A stretch of DNA of 64,000 bases from Hofstenia miamia (lineage: Eukaryota; Xenacoelomorpha; Acoela): NCBI GenBank assembly GCA_004352715.1, contig SCFE01000108.1, positions 1,432,759 to 1,496,758 of the forward strand. The letters run 5' to 3'. The translations under genes were made by a program, and so were the position numbers. The notes beneath the pieces are model-generated. The model was not told the origin of the DNA, made no database searches, and was given only the letters and a program-made list of their open reading frames with translations. Of the stretch, positions 25,076-36,828 are shown one piece after another. The stretch's first letter is position 1; every line of letters begins with the position of its first letter.

Positions 25076-28000
25076 GGTTGAACAGTTCGCATTATAAGAA
25101 AATGTCCCACGTTCAGATTTTAAAGAAAATGCCCCCCCCCCTCTAGTATGCTATTTTTTCATTTAATATAAAATAATTAAATAAACAAATGCACGTGCAG
25201 TTCACAGGAAACTACAATATCATTATACACAGGGTGATACTGATCTTCTCGTTTCAAGTAAGTACTACACCTCTATCAGATGCCTGGTTATAGTGATAGT
25301 CCACGATTTATGTATTAACTTTAGTGGGTTTGCCAATGGTATTTGTACATTATTTGTCTTGTGTTCTACATTTTGTGGTGATATGAGCAGTTGAATTTAT
25401 GTACCCATGTTACAACTAACTGAATGTGTAGCCAACTAAATGGAAATCTATCTATAGAAATTTTCCAAACTTTATACTGAATATGTGAATATGCATCATC
25501 GTCATAGTCGGCTGCTATAAATTCTACAAGTGAAGAGAAAGGACATTCTCGGCTCTAAGTAGAGTAAAAAAATGTTTAGGATTTTGCACAAAATGCTAAG
25601 AAATTACTTTGACAACTATTTTGTATTTGTAATAATCAGTGGAGAAAATACTTGTCACAATTTATCAACATACAATATCACTTAAACTTTAAAAAATAAT
25701 TCCAAAAATATACTATTTCAAACATGAATAGTGAATGATCATTCCTGTCCACAATATGCCACTTTTCAAAGTGAAGATTCATGCGAACGTAACTGCAAGT
25801 TATAGAAAAGGACAACGGAGGGTTTCTGCTCAGTCAAAACCGCCTATGATGAAGTTGAAGAAGTTCACCAACCACACTGGTGTATTCTTTTATTCTGAAA
25901 TAATCCTAAACACTTCCTCTTAGAACAAAATATCGGAGTGTCCCCCGCGTTCTTATGTATAGCTCTTTTGTTTAATAACATCGTTCCAACCAACTTAGAT
26001 TAGAATATAACCATATCATTCTTGTAATGAGATCCAATATTCTGTAGTAATATTACGCCAAAATCAAGATTGTATCACAACATCAGTTTTACTAACAGAC
26101 AGATTCATTGTTCTGATTTAGTATTTGAATAACAGTATAACTTAATTTTGTATTGACATGTAAGCTTAGGGAGCTTTGCCTTTTTAATATTGTTGCTTCT
26201 GCCGTCACTGTTACCATCATTACATTTGCTTCAAAGAAACTAGGGAGTAAATGGTCAGTCTAGGGGCATTCTGTAAAACAATTATTTATTTTATAGACTC
26301 ACTTGACGAAAGTTATTAAATATCTACAAAATATATACTTAAAAATAGTTTTACTACATTTTTCGAACTATAAGTACTCTGCATTAGAAGAGGGAACAAA
26401 AAGAACCAATTGAGAGAGGGGGCCGGAACAACTTTTGAACTTCAACCTGGACCAATTTGATTCAATCTTTCATATACATTAGGTCTATATTTGTTGAATT
26501 ATTATGTTAGTTTGTAGCATTCAGTAATACTATATTGATTCATAATTTTAGCACATTTATCTGAGTACGAGACTCGAAATACATGTACTGCCGGAGACCA
26601 AATCAAATTTCACGTCATTAGTAAAGGCCGGAACAGAAAATGTGCAAAACATTAAAATACCTGACAATTGACTTAGTCATGCACCAGCGCTGAATTTTTC
26701 ACTACACACATGATTCTATCGTAAATCTTGTATCTAGAAGCATTTGTTGCTCAATTTTATGTATAGTTTATTAAATCATTAATATATTTCTCTAGCAGCA
26801 GCAGGTTGGCTGATTATAATCATTGATTATAATTAATCTATTAAAATCCGATTATCACCAATATTTTTAAAAACAAAATTAACGGTTGATTTAGATACAT
26901 GATTTATGCGGTTATGCAGGCCCTTCACGTGCAAAATATTTATGACGTGTAAGCACGGGCGACTGATTTGTTGTGAACAATTCAAATGCGCGAATTGAAT
27001 GAACCGCGCGGGTGTGTTACATAACATTTCATTTTAACATTTGTATAGTGTATTGTACATATTTTAATGATGTTACTAATAAAATAATTTTTTAAAATAA
27101 TCAAAGAAATTGAATTTTATTTAAGAATCTTAAAGACAGTAAAGCAGAGCCTGATATGATACAAAGCTCTCTTAAGAAGTATGATTTTCATACTTTAAAA
27201 CTCCAAAAGTTTAAGTAGTGTAGGTAGGGCTCACTGAGTCAAAGTCTGGATGATTTTGCATTTTCCCCCAAATGAAGTGGAACTTCATCATTCGAAATTA
27301 TTTGAAATAGTAAGCTTCGGTAATAATGTAATTACTGTAATTATCTGTGTTGTATGGCTCAAATCTTTTTGAAATTATAAGCTAGTTGCATAAAATTTTT
27401 GTTTTAGAAAAATACATAATCAATTAAACAAAAAGTAGAGAAATAGTTTTTCATTGATTATAATCAAGATTTAATTATTTTCTATTAAAATCAGTTGATT
27501 TGATTATAATAGAATAAAATCATAAATCACCAAACCCTGAGCAGTAGTTATGCTTTCAACTGGAATGAATCTTACAAATGATGAACACTAATATTTAGAG
27601 ATTCAGATAGAAACGTAAGAAATATTTACATTTAATTTACATTTAATTTCTCAAGATTGGTATACAGTTAAGATCTATATCAAGAATAAGTAAACATAAA
27701 CACTTTTATTCCAAGTCTATTATCAGCCGTTATATTTACACATATGTTATTATTTCATTCATACGCAACTTTTTTATATTAGGGTGTGATATTATAAGTT
27801 CTGAGTTATTTGACATGTTTATCATGAACTTACAGTTACTTGATTCGCTGATTTGGGGATTACAGTGTCTTTGATTCAGCTGAAATCAGAAAATATACAA
27901 CTCTCATATCATCAGAATATTCTCAATGACAATGGATTATTTCTAGGATTAAATTCATTTGATCAGTGATTTTTTTAAATTACAACTGCTGCTTGCAAAG

Positions 28001-29060
28001 CATCGTCATCCGTGGTTACTTAAGTTGCTACCAACTATTTACTCTTCCGCACAATTTTGTTACATTTGGCATTGTTTGATCAATCATTACTTAAGCTTAA
28101 AATATCATAAAGCTATTTTTACTAAAAATAATGTACTCGTAATCGAAGTATTTTTTAATTTAAATGTGAAATAACGTACCTAAGCTGCTTGTGATAAACT
28201 TGATTATTTATTATGAATTTTTTCCTCCATCTGAATTAACAATATAAAGCCTGAAAATTCGGTACCTCTCAACTGCCTGAAGGATCAGATTTGAAGATTT
28301 GATAACCTTGAAAAAATATCCAAAATGAAATAAAGGTAACAGAAAACAAAATAAGCTCGTTTTATATTTAATTTACAATTAGATACATTGGAAGCTGCTT
28401 TGCCAACTGAAGTATAAAGTCTTTTTCAAAAATTGTTGTGTCCTTTGCTTTATGGCATTAAGAAATTCTATATCAAGCATGTTACCGGACTTGGGCCAAG
28501 CTTTTTTCAGTCCATTTTCATTTCTGTATATAAAATAAAGCCTGATAACATAGCAACAAATAGTATTAGTGGTCAGATTTGACCAATTCAGGCATTTAAG
28601 GGTTGTATAAGAATGGTATGCTATAAAAAAATTTACCAAAATTAATTTCTTGATTAATCCATTTAACTTGCTAAATTAATAAATGTTGTAGATTCTTATC
28701 AAGAATTACTCATAATTGACATGTAATATGAGATCAATGAATGAAAGTTGTCAAATCTGACCACTTAGGCTTTCTAGTATTAAGGTAGAGAGAAGCAATG
28801 GATTGCGTTTTTCTTAAGTAGCACGTCGTGTAGTGACTGCAAACTATTTACGATCTCAGGGAAACTTAATGTATTTTTTGTACATGTAGGCTATAGTAAA
28901 AATATAAATGTAATTATTACAATAAATTACCATAAAAACGATCAATTCTAAGAAATCGGCAAACATTATCTACAAAACTTCGACTTCACAGAATGTCTTG
29001 AATTTCGGTTAAAATTTAACCTATTTTGATTGGGCTTTTTTTACATACGTCCATTATTGT
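25076..29060. other. Non-coding stretch
   Basis: No gene could be supported. Two frames have higher GC than background but no family match: 25735-25923 (+, 62 codons, basic) and 26833-27027 (-, 64 codons). They could be exon-like or chance. The rest is AT-rich with no classifiable repeat. Confidence 0.5.
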
Positions 29061-29101
29061 CCTAACCCTAACCCTAACCCTAACCCTAACCCTAACCCTA
29101 C
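29061..29101. repeat. Interstitial telomere-like (CCCTAA)n array
   Basis: About 6.7 uninterrupted copies of the hexamer CCCTAA (TTAGGG on the other strand), with no variant units. It ends 132 bp before a transposon end. Such short pure arrays arise by telomerase action at repaired breaks or by replication slippage; which applies here is not visible. Confidence 0.95.
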
Positions 29102-29213
29102 AAATTTGGGGATGATAAAAATTGTGATACACACTACTGTTACTTCCACTGTACTACCAAAATAGTAGTAAACAAAAAAATCATTGGGAACAAAACGCGC
29201 TAAATATTAAACT

Positions 29214-29231
29214 ATATATATATATATATAT
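29214..29231. repeat. (AT)n tract abutting the left end of a transposon
   Basis: An AT dinucleotide run immediately left of the terminal repeat at 29233. The matching tract on the right side (31873-31912) suggests insertion into an AT microsatellite. Confidence 0.85.
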
Positions 29232-29232
29232 G

Positions 29233-31869
29233 TATTAGGATGTCTCTTATATTTCAAGCTAGATAATTTTTTACATATAACTTCTTAAAAATTGCGTAAT
29301 AGCACTATATTGTCTGGAAATAAATATTAGTTTGATGTATAAATGATAACCCATGCCAACTTGCTATTTAAACTTGTCCATATAAATAGTGAATTTTCTG
29401 TGCTGTGACTTGTAAGTACATGTTCTATTTGTCTTTTCATACGTTTTTTTAGATTATTAGTGCTCCATTGTATTTGTGCGTAAACATGTCAGTGAAATTA
29501 TGGAGTGATCAACAAAGTATTTTCCCAATTGGATCGCATAGCCATTATCAAATAAATGGTGCAAAATTACCCTCTAATCAACAAGTTCTATCAATTATAT
29601 TTTAGAATATTCGCGAGGTTAAACTGACTGTTAGTGAAAGTGCAAATCTTGTAATTAGGGAGTGCATTATATATTGGCAAGAAGGAAGAATTCCAACCAG
29701 GGCATTTCCTAACTGCGTTAAGAAACTTTTTAATCTATATGATGCTTGGAGAGAGTAGCAACAAAATTGTTAAAAAACTCAGGTAAAGTTCAGGAACCGA
29801 GAAAAGAATTTTGAAATTGATCCTGATAATTTGTTTAATATTGCACATGCTGATGCTTTGGAGAGAATGAAAAACAGATCTTGAATTCCGAACTCAACTT
29901 GCCGGACGTTCCCTGCCATAGACAAAGTTCAAAAAGAGGTAGAAAGAATCTCATTACACCTAAACTAGTTTCAGCTTTAGATCAATGCCAGTTAAGCATT
30001 AGAGACTCCGTTTACATTCTTAATGTGGAGGTAGAAGCACTTGGTTTGAGCAGTGATGACTTCCCTATTAACAAATCATCGAGTCAGCGAATTCGTACTG
30101 AAACTAGAAAATCGAGGGCAGAAGCAATGAAATCTAACTTTCAAAACAATTTACCCGAGGTAGTCACAGTCTATTGGGATGAAAAACTATCTCAAGGGTT
30201 GGATGTACAAAGTTCAAAAGAAGAACTATTGCCAGTTATTGCTTCATTTAATGATAGAGAACAGCTTCTTGCATTGCAGAAACTAGAAAGGTCTTCTAGA
30301 AAACATCAAGCTAAGGCTGGCGCAACAGCTCACTTTGTCTGTAACCTTCTTGATAAGGTACAAATAATGTGCTGTGAAACAACAGCTTTCAATACTGGCC
30401 GTTTCAATGGAGCTTGTGGTATTTTAGAGCAAACTTTAGAAAGAGAGTTGCTTCTTTTTGCCTGTCGTTATAATGTTTAGGAATTGTTCCTAAAAACTGT
30501 CTTTGAATGCAAGATTAAGCAATTTACTAGTAGCCCAAATATTCCGATGTTCAAAAACTTAAGAGAAAATTGGAAAAGCTTCGATTCTAGTAACATTGAA
30601 CCATCTCTTATTTTCGTAAAAGAACGTGTTTCCGGGACAGACATTCAAACTTTGTTAACGTTTTACAAGACAGAATTAGAGTCAAGGTTTTGTAAGGCAT
30701 GATTACCGCGAATTGGTAGAACTGTGCGTATTATTTTCGGGAGGAGGCACAGAGAACATCAGGCACGCTGTATGGAGAGAGCAATCTATTCTTTAAAAAT
30801 ATGTTTACTTCAGTCACAATGCATAATAACTGCAAAGGACAAAAAGGCTCTACAAGATGTTTGCTTGTTTATTGTGATGTTGTATGTTAAACCTTGGCTT
30901 GGATGCACAGTTGTGACTAAAGCACCTAACCACGATTTGCACTCCTTGAAAATGGTAAAAGAGTATGAAAAAGTTGACGCTACAATTTCTAAACTAAAGC
31001 CTCTATAAGCAAGTTTAGCCATCATTTGTGGCATTTATGTGAAGACAGTAATGCTATCACTATTTGATGATGAAGTTGATAACCAGATTAAGAAGAAAAT
31101 GATAGCCAACTTCAACAAGGACAGAATCTCAGATTCTAGCAAATGCTATGATCCATTGGAGAAAGAGGTGACTCAAAAGTTGTTTGGTATTTTAAATTTT
31201 CTTTCTGTGATATTCTTATGTTGCTATTGATTTTTTTGGTTATTTAAGTTACTCTTATTTTTTCTCCAGATAAAACACTTGATGATTTTCTATCGGAAAA
31301 GAGCAAACAATTTTTATTATGACTGCAGGTCGACGAATGTTGTCTAAAGGAAGATGTACTTTCTTGGAACAATAACGCTGCTTTTCATTAAGTTAAAAGA
31401 AAAATACATGTAAGTTATTTCAGAGTTTTAAATGATACAGCTGAAAGGGTTGTTAAATAAATGTAAGATTTTAACGGGCTTATCACGGCTGAAGAGGAAC
31501 GAAAACAGTTTTTGCTGCGCTGTGTGCAGGAACATAGAAAATTGTATCCAGACTATAAAAAACTAGTCTAAAAAGAAGTTACCCTTGCTGATGTTATTAA
31601 TTTTTCGTTTTAATTGAATGTTAGTGTTCATCTAATTGATTTTTTACTTCTATTCACATATTTTATTACATTTCTAATGATTACATAATATTTTTAGTGA
31701 TATTATAGCAGACCGAAATATCAAGATAAAATAACCTTTTAATTCGTCACTGGTTGCAATTAAGCTAGGAAGGCGAAATGTTATATTTGAGTATCTTATA
31801 GCATTAGTAAAAAATGTAGACGGTATGCATTTTGAAAATCAATTATTTTTTTGTGATTTAAGGGGCACC

Positions 31870-31875
<6 letters not shown>
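29233..31875 (+). mobile_element. TIR-bounded ~2.6-kb element of an unusual transposase-like family
   Basis: The left end reads TATTAGGATGTCTCTTAT (29233-29250). The right end in reverse complement reads TATTAGGGTGCCCCTTAA (31875-31858). They agree at 14 of 18 positions, and three of the four differences are transitions, as expected of decaying terminal inverted repeats. AT microsatellite lies directly outside both ends, so the element appears to have landed inside an (AT)n tract, with any target duplication hidden in the AT repeat. The interior carries one long, broken, plus-strand coding sequence spanning most of the length. The element has no visible LTR, no RT and no poly-A tail. It is therefore a DNA transposon by structure, though I cannot name its superfamily with confidence. 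Confidence 0.65.
29486..31571 (+). pseudogene. Degenerate protein of a widespread uncharacterised, probably transposase-derived family
   Basis: I recognise this protein style from uncharacterised predicted proteins of cnidarians, molluscs and aphids; function unknown to me. The chosen start is the ATG at 29486 (MSVKLWSDQQ). In order: LPSNQQVLSIIF, stop, NIREVKLTVSESANLVIREC, IPTRAFPNCVKKL, LFNIAHADALERMK, stop, KRGRKNLITPKLVSALDQCQ, VEALGL, VTVYWDEKL, CCETTAFNTGRFNGACGILE, LLLFACRYNV, stop, an HDYRELVELC segment in another frame (about 30699), ARCMERAIYSLKICLLQSQ, KAPNHD, NDTAERVVK and EEERKQFLLRCVQEHRKLYP. Acid residues at VYWDEKL, in ETTAFNTG (where the family, from memory, has Asp) and at NDTAER could form a DDE-like triad. 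An 83-bp intron-like segment (31187-31269, GT..AG) rejoins a frame reading DKTLDDFLSEKSKQF. At least five stops and two frameshifts make it inactive. Confidence 0.65.

Positions 31876-31912
<37 letters not shown>
31873..31912. repeat. (AT)n tract abutting the right end of a transposon
   Basis: About 40 bp of AT dinucleotide immediately outside the right terminal inverted repeat. Confidence 0.95.
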
Positions 31913-31914
<2 letters not shown>

Positions 31915-34900
31915 GCAAGTTGTACATTTTGGCCTAATTTGGAGATAAATTGCTTAAATCACTGACTATTAATCCATGAGGTAACTTTTTAATATTAAAT
32001 AAAAGGAGGGTACATTTGTAATTACAGTTAGATCTTTTTACTACTATTTTAATAATGTTAATAATTGCTTTGTCCGATAGATTTAAGTATCCTCATTTTT
32101 TACAAAGTCTTTTAAGAAATTTTTTCATTTTGATTATAAAAGTTATTTAATGTGAATTTAGGAATGAAACTATTTTATTTGGTATTTATGTTCATTAGCA
32201 TGCCTAAGCTGAAACTACTAAACCCTTCAATGATAAAATAAGTTTAGGAAACTTGTTATTGTTGCATACTTTACATCTAATTGACTTACGTTTGATACGA
32301 AAATGAATGACAAGGTTTTTTCAGTCAAAACAATACAGACAATCTAAAATTACTTCGTTTTTGTAGTGACGTAAAAGTGAAAAAATGCGTGAATTTTGTC
32401 AATTTCTTCTACTTTATAAGCTAGAGGTTGTGGAAAACCTACTCTCTATGTTTTGACTTATAAGGGCAAGCGATTTGGTTGCTAAATCAGACTTGAAATG
32501 AAACTGAGTAAGCTTTCAGTACAATCTCATAGTCTACTTTACCTATTGTTGATAAATGGCATTGATACAGTTGAAATTAATAAGTAAATACGTAGACTGT
32601 TTTTAAAAGGGTCAAGAGTTCAATATTTTGATTCTAGTAATTGTCTATGCGTTGATTTATTTAGTATTTTCATCACATTTCATAAATGGTTATAAAATGA
32701 ATGAAAAACTTTTTACATTAATTTGAAATTGTATTTTTGCTTTTTAAAATTTCTTGGCTTCAGTATTTTTATCATTTTTAATACAAGACCATGCATTTTT
32801 TACAATTTTGTGGCACAATGATTTGCTACTCTTAGAACAATGGGGAAATTGCTACCTGCAAATTTTTAATTGATGCTGTGTTGTGCATATTATATGATAT
32901 AACATAGCTCTTTGCTTATATTAATAGCAAAAATTTCATTGAAAAATATTTTAATTAGTGTAACTTGCCAAAACAAAAAATTTGAGATATTTGCCAAGTT
33001 AAGATATATATAAAAGGACAAAGATGCTTTTAACAAGCTTAAATGATTGATTTTGGTGAATTTCTGTTTGTTATGCATTAATACCTAAATAACGTCTTTG
33101 TTTCTTTCTATATTCTCGAACCCTCCGTAAGAGTTGTAACCATTAACGCTCTATACGCATGGGAATTAACTACAACTACAGTTGATTTTTACTTTTTCTT
33201 CATTATGAGAGCTCGATGCTAAGTGTGCCAATCTTAAAATAAATGTATCTATTTTTTGAAACTTTTCATTCATCTTAATGAGATTTCAAATGTCTCTGTG
33301 TACTTCTTACGGAATTAGTTCCAGACGTTCTATTTTTTCTGATTTTTCTTTTAGTGCGGCTTAATAAAAAATCCGTTGTATCATAGTGATCAGTTCATAA
33401 TCCAAATTCAATTAAATCGAAGTGCTTTGATAAAAAATTATTTAGCATTAGCAAATAACACAAATTCAAATTTTCATCCATACTTTAGGGTGAATAATTC
33501 TCCTCAAAATTTGCGAATTCGGACTCAAAATACTAGTAATTTACAATTTAAAAAAAATGATTCTTTAGTTTCTTAAATATAAATTTTCTGTAGCTAGAAT
33601 TTTTAATGATAGTTACAATTTTTCTTAAACAAGGTAGCAAACAGATCAACTCAACATGAAATGACCCGCAGTTAGGAGATGGACGAGAAACTCGATAATC
33701 AATGGCTCTGCAAAATTCTTTTTTCAAATTGAGAGCACTGAATATCCAGTATTTAAGAAATTATTGGACTTAAAATATGTTTCCAATTAATCTTTTATTG
33801 CATTATTGGTTCGGGATTAGGCTTGATAAAGTTTTACAAATACAACTCACATTGAAAATTTAACAGTTTTCAACTTTTTTCTTGCTGGTTAACCACGAAT
33901 GTTGACTTTCCTTGCACGTTAGATAATTTGTAAATTTTAAATCTAAATAAAAACTACAAATAATGAATTTTTCATTAGAATTTGAAGATAAATTGGCATT
34001 GAGAAAAATGCTTTACAGAAATTTTTTATAAAAATTAATAACATTTTACTTACCTCACGCCAATTTACCTCTACCATTGGTGTATGCAATATGAGATGTC
34101 GATTATGAAGAAAATTCAAAAATAAAACACTGAAATAGTTTGTAAACAGAAATGTTTTTTCGAAATATGTCCTTACACCTGATTTCTATGAGAATATTAT
34201 TTAAATCCATGAGTTATCCAACTAAGTATGATATAACTCTCTCTTTGAAGCGTCAATGATTGGGTCACAGTCACCTGATGTTATTAGATACCAAGCCAGA
34301 TGATTACTTTTACTGTATTAATGTAGTATCAAATAGCTCAAATTTGTTATTTACTAGCCCCTTGGGAAGGGAATTCCCCACTCTAGGCATAGAAGTCTAG
34401 ATGAAATACTAAGTACATCATGTGCGCATTATTGTATCTAAGTTTTCTACTCCTGATTGTTGCAAAAAATTTTGTTAACTATATTTGGTTGAGGGAATGA
34501 GGTCTTGCTCTTTAACTCACGTAGAACACAAAGTTAAATGGGGAGAAAAATAATGTTTTGAGCTACTGCTTGGATTCCCAGATGCTTGCTTTGATACAGA
34601 TAAAATATCGATCTTGATTATAGTAAGCTTTGAAAATGGTTGTATTTTAAGGTAAAAGATAGTCCAAACATAGTTCTATATTAGTACCAACCAGATTTAA
34701 AACGTATTTTCGGAGTAATGGAATATTGGCAAAAAAAATTAATACAATTATTTGTGTATATAAGCCTTCTTAAAAGTGATAATATTCCGCTTACAATCCC
34801 GCATTATTGTATCATGACATTTCTTTCTTGTTTCTTAGTGACAGTTTATCATCATTAGAGATCTATTAAATATTTTATATTTCAAGTTCATATTCTGCTG

Positions 34901-36492
34901 CTTATAACACATAAACTGATGCATACAATTAATTATTTTAAATTTGTGTTACAAAATATAATTTACATTGTTTCTCTAGTCTTTATTTAAATTATTATGC
35001 TCTTAATGGCAAGTTATAAATCTAGAATATCTCATTGAGAAAATCGTATTTTTGCGATGGCTTTATGAATTTTTAATAAGCATACATATAAATACTGTAA
35101 TAAAGTGAAATATCAATAAATGTTGTGAAAATATGAAATTTTAGTTTCGAAGAATTTACATTGGTTTGCTTTGAGCAACTAAAGTAAAGAGAATTACTAA
35201 AGCATAAATGTGTACAATTTCGCACATTTTTTTAGAAAAAACGCATTGTTTTATTTAGGCATGTGATTGCCATTGTCAAAATATTTAGCACTACAAATTA
35301 TCAAGTAAAATATCAATATTTCCAGATCTACGACATGACATTTTCTAATAATGTTTTAACCAAGGCACTCGAGTCTCGACAAGTTTCAACTAAGCGTCAT
35401 TGAATAATCTATATTGAATTAAATGATCAGGCTTAAACAAAAAAGATGAATGTAAATATACAAATGTTTACTACACAAGCTGGAAGTGAAAACGACAAGA
35501 CATGGAAAGTCTATTCGTCCTACTCCTAAGCTGTGTCGTACAACACGTAATGCTCAATCTTATGTTCCTGCCTCAAAACGAGCGTTAAACGCCAGAAATA
35601 GCAGCAGTGTCCATGAGTAATTTCGTTTCAAATTCCCTCTTTTGCTTGTATATATTTCGTTTTTGCGAATACATGTTATTGTTATTGTTACATCTAACTA
35701 TGTTATTGAAAAAAAAATATACATATTGATTTTTTTGAAAATTTGTAGTTGGAAACATTTTGATGATGGCAGTGGGATTTCCAAATATGTCCGGTAATTA
35801 AATTTATACATGTACTCAACATTTTTAAATTGTACATATTAACATTAATATAGACTTTTTGATATAAAAACAAAAGGCATAATGTACTAATATTGAGTCT
35901 TCGGCATAGCGTCCGGAAAAAATATAATTATTAACGTTTATTCAGCATGCCCAGAATCACACATATTTCATGCTTACACGCAGAGTAGGATATTAGAATA
36001 ATAAGAAAATTAATCATTGATATTCAAAATCGTCACTTGTTCTTCTATCAAATTTGTTAAAATATATAAGGAAGCATTGGACGGATTGTGAGCAACAAAG
36101 GCATGACTACTGATTTCGATATTTGCTAAACCCAGACAAAAAGTATGCATGTCTGCACCCGACCCACACCAGAAATCCCGCTGCGATTTTGATATGCTGC
36201 ACACATCTGACCTGCATACCTTGCGATAGAAGTTTTTACAAAATGGCTGTGGGTCGCAGATTGGATCTAAAATCGGTAAATAGTAAAAGGTGGGATTGTG
36301 GCTGAAATTTATTCAAGCAATATGGAACCCAGTTAAAATCTATGACTCGTCTCGCACTTAGCTCTAAGAACACTGTGAAATCCTGTTTTTATTAAAAGTA
36401 TTTTATCTTGAGCAACAAATCCTCAACAGTCTGTCAATAGGATACTGCAAATCAGTCGATTAATATAGTTGATAACTAAGATCCCAAATTAT
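31913..36492. other. Non-coding stretch with one exon-like island
   Basis: Mostly featureless AT-rich DNA. The frame at 33376-33576 (+) contains SPQNLRIRTQNTSNLQFKKN, which vaguely recalls the C-terminal segment of LINE ORF2 proteins but is too poor to call. An exon-like open segment at 35474-35620 is listed separately. Confidence 0.5.
35474..35620 (+). CDS. Exon-like open segment, unknown product
   Basis: A 48-codon open segment ends in TAA and has markedly higher GC than its surroundings. It encodes a basic, low-hydrophobic peptide including HGKSIRPTPKLCRTT and SYVPASKRALNARNSSS. The preceding bases TTTACTACACAAG could serve as a splice acceptor. There is no ATG in frame, so if real it would be a terminal exon. 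No family is recognised. It could equally be a fragment of a decayed mobile element. It is recorded because it is one of very few places in the window where base composition and an open frame coincide without a transposon match. Confidence 0.15.
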   Translation, partial: HKLEVKTTRHGKSIRPTPKLCRTTRNAQSYVPASKRALNARNSSSVHE

Positions 36493-36660
36493 ATATATTT
36501 GAAAATACATATATTTGAAAATATTTATTTGAAAATGATATATATTTGAAAATACATATATTTGGAAATATTTATTTGAAAATGATATACATTTGAAAAT
36601 ACATGTATTTGAAAATATATATTTGAAAATTATATATATTTGAAAATATATATTTGAAAT
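36493..36660. repeat. 47-bp-period minisatellite with internal sub-repeats
   Basis: Units start at 36493, 36540, 36587 and 36634, an exact 47-bp period. Each full unit is three versions of an ATATTTGAAAAT motif (about 16+17+14 bp), so this is a small higher-order repeat. The fourth unit is partial. Differences between units are scattered single bases. Confidence 0.9.
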
Positions 36661-36828
36661 GGGTTACCGAAACAATGGTTAGAAATAGAATTAGATTTTA
36701 TTAAATAAAATCTGACTATTACATTACATCTAACTTACAGATAAACAAACTAAAATATTTTCAGATATCTGTCTGGGAATATATTTAAAAATGTCGGGGA
36801 GGCTTGGAGATCTGTTACTGAGTTTCGT

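Noticed and set aside
23974-25110. 300-plus codon open frames across the 24-25 kb gap
   Set aside because: The length comes entirely from undetermined bases; only about 10-30 real codons exist at each edge.
33376-33576. LINE C-terminal fragment (NLRIRTQNTSNLQFKKN)
   Set aside because: Only one loosely similar word; low-complexity N/S/Q-rich translation of AT-rich DNA explains it equally well.
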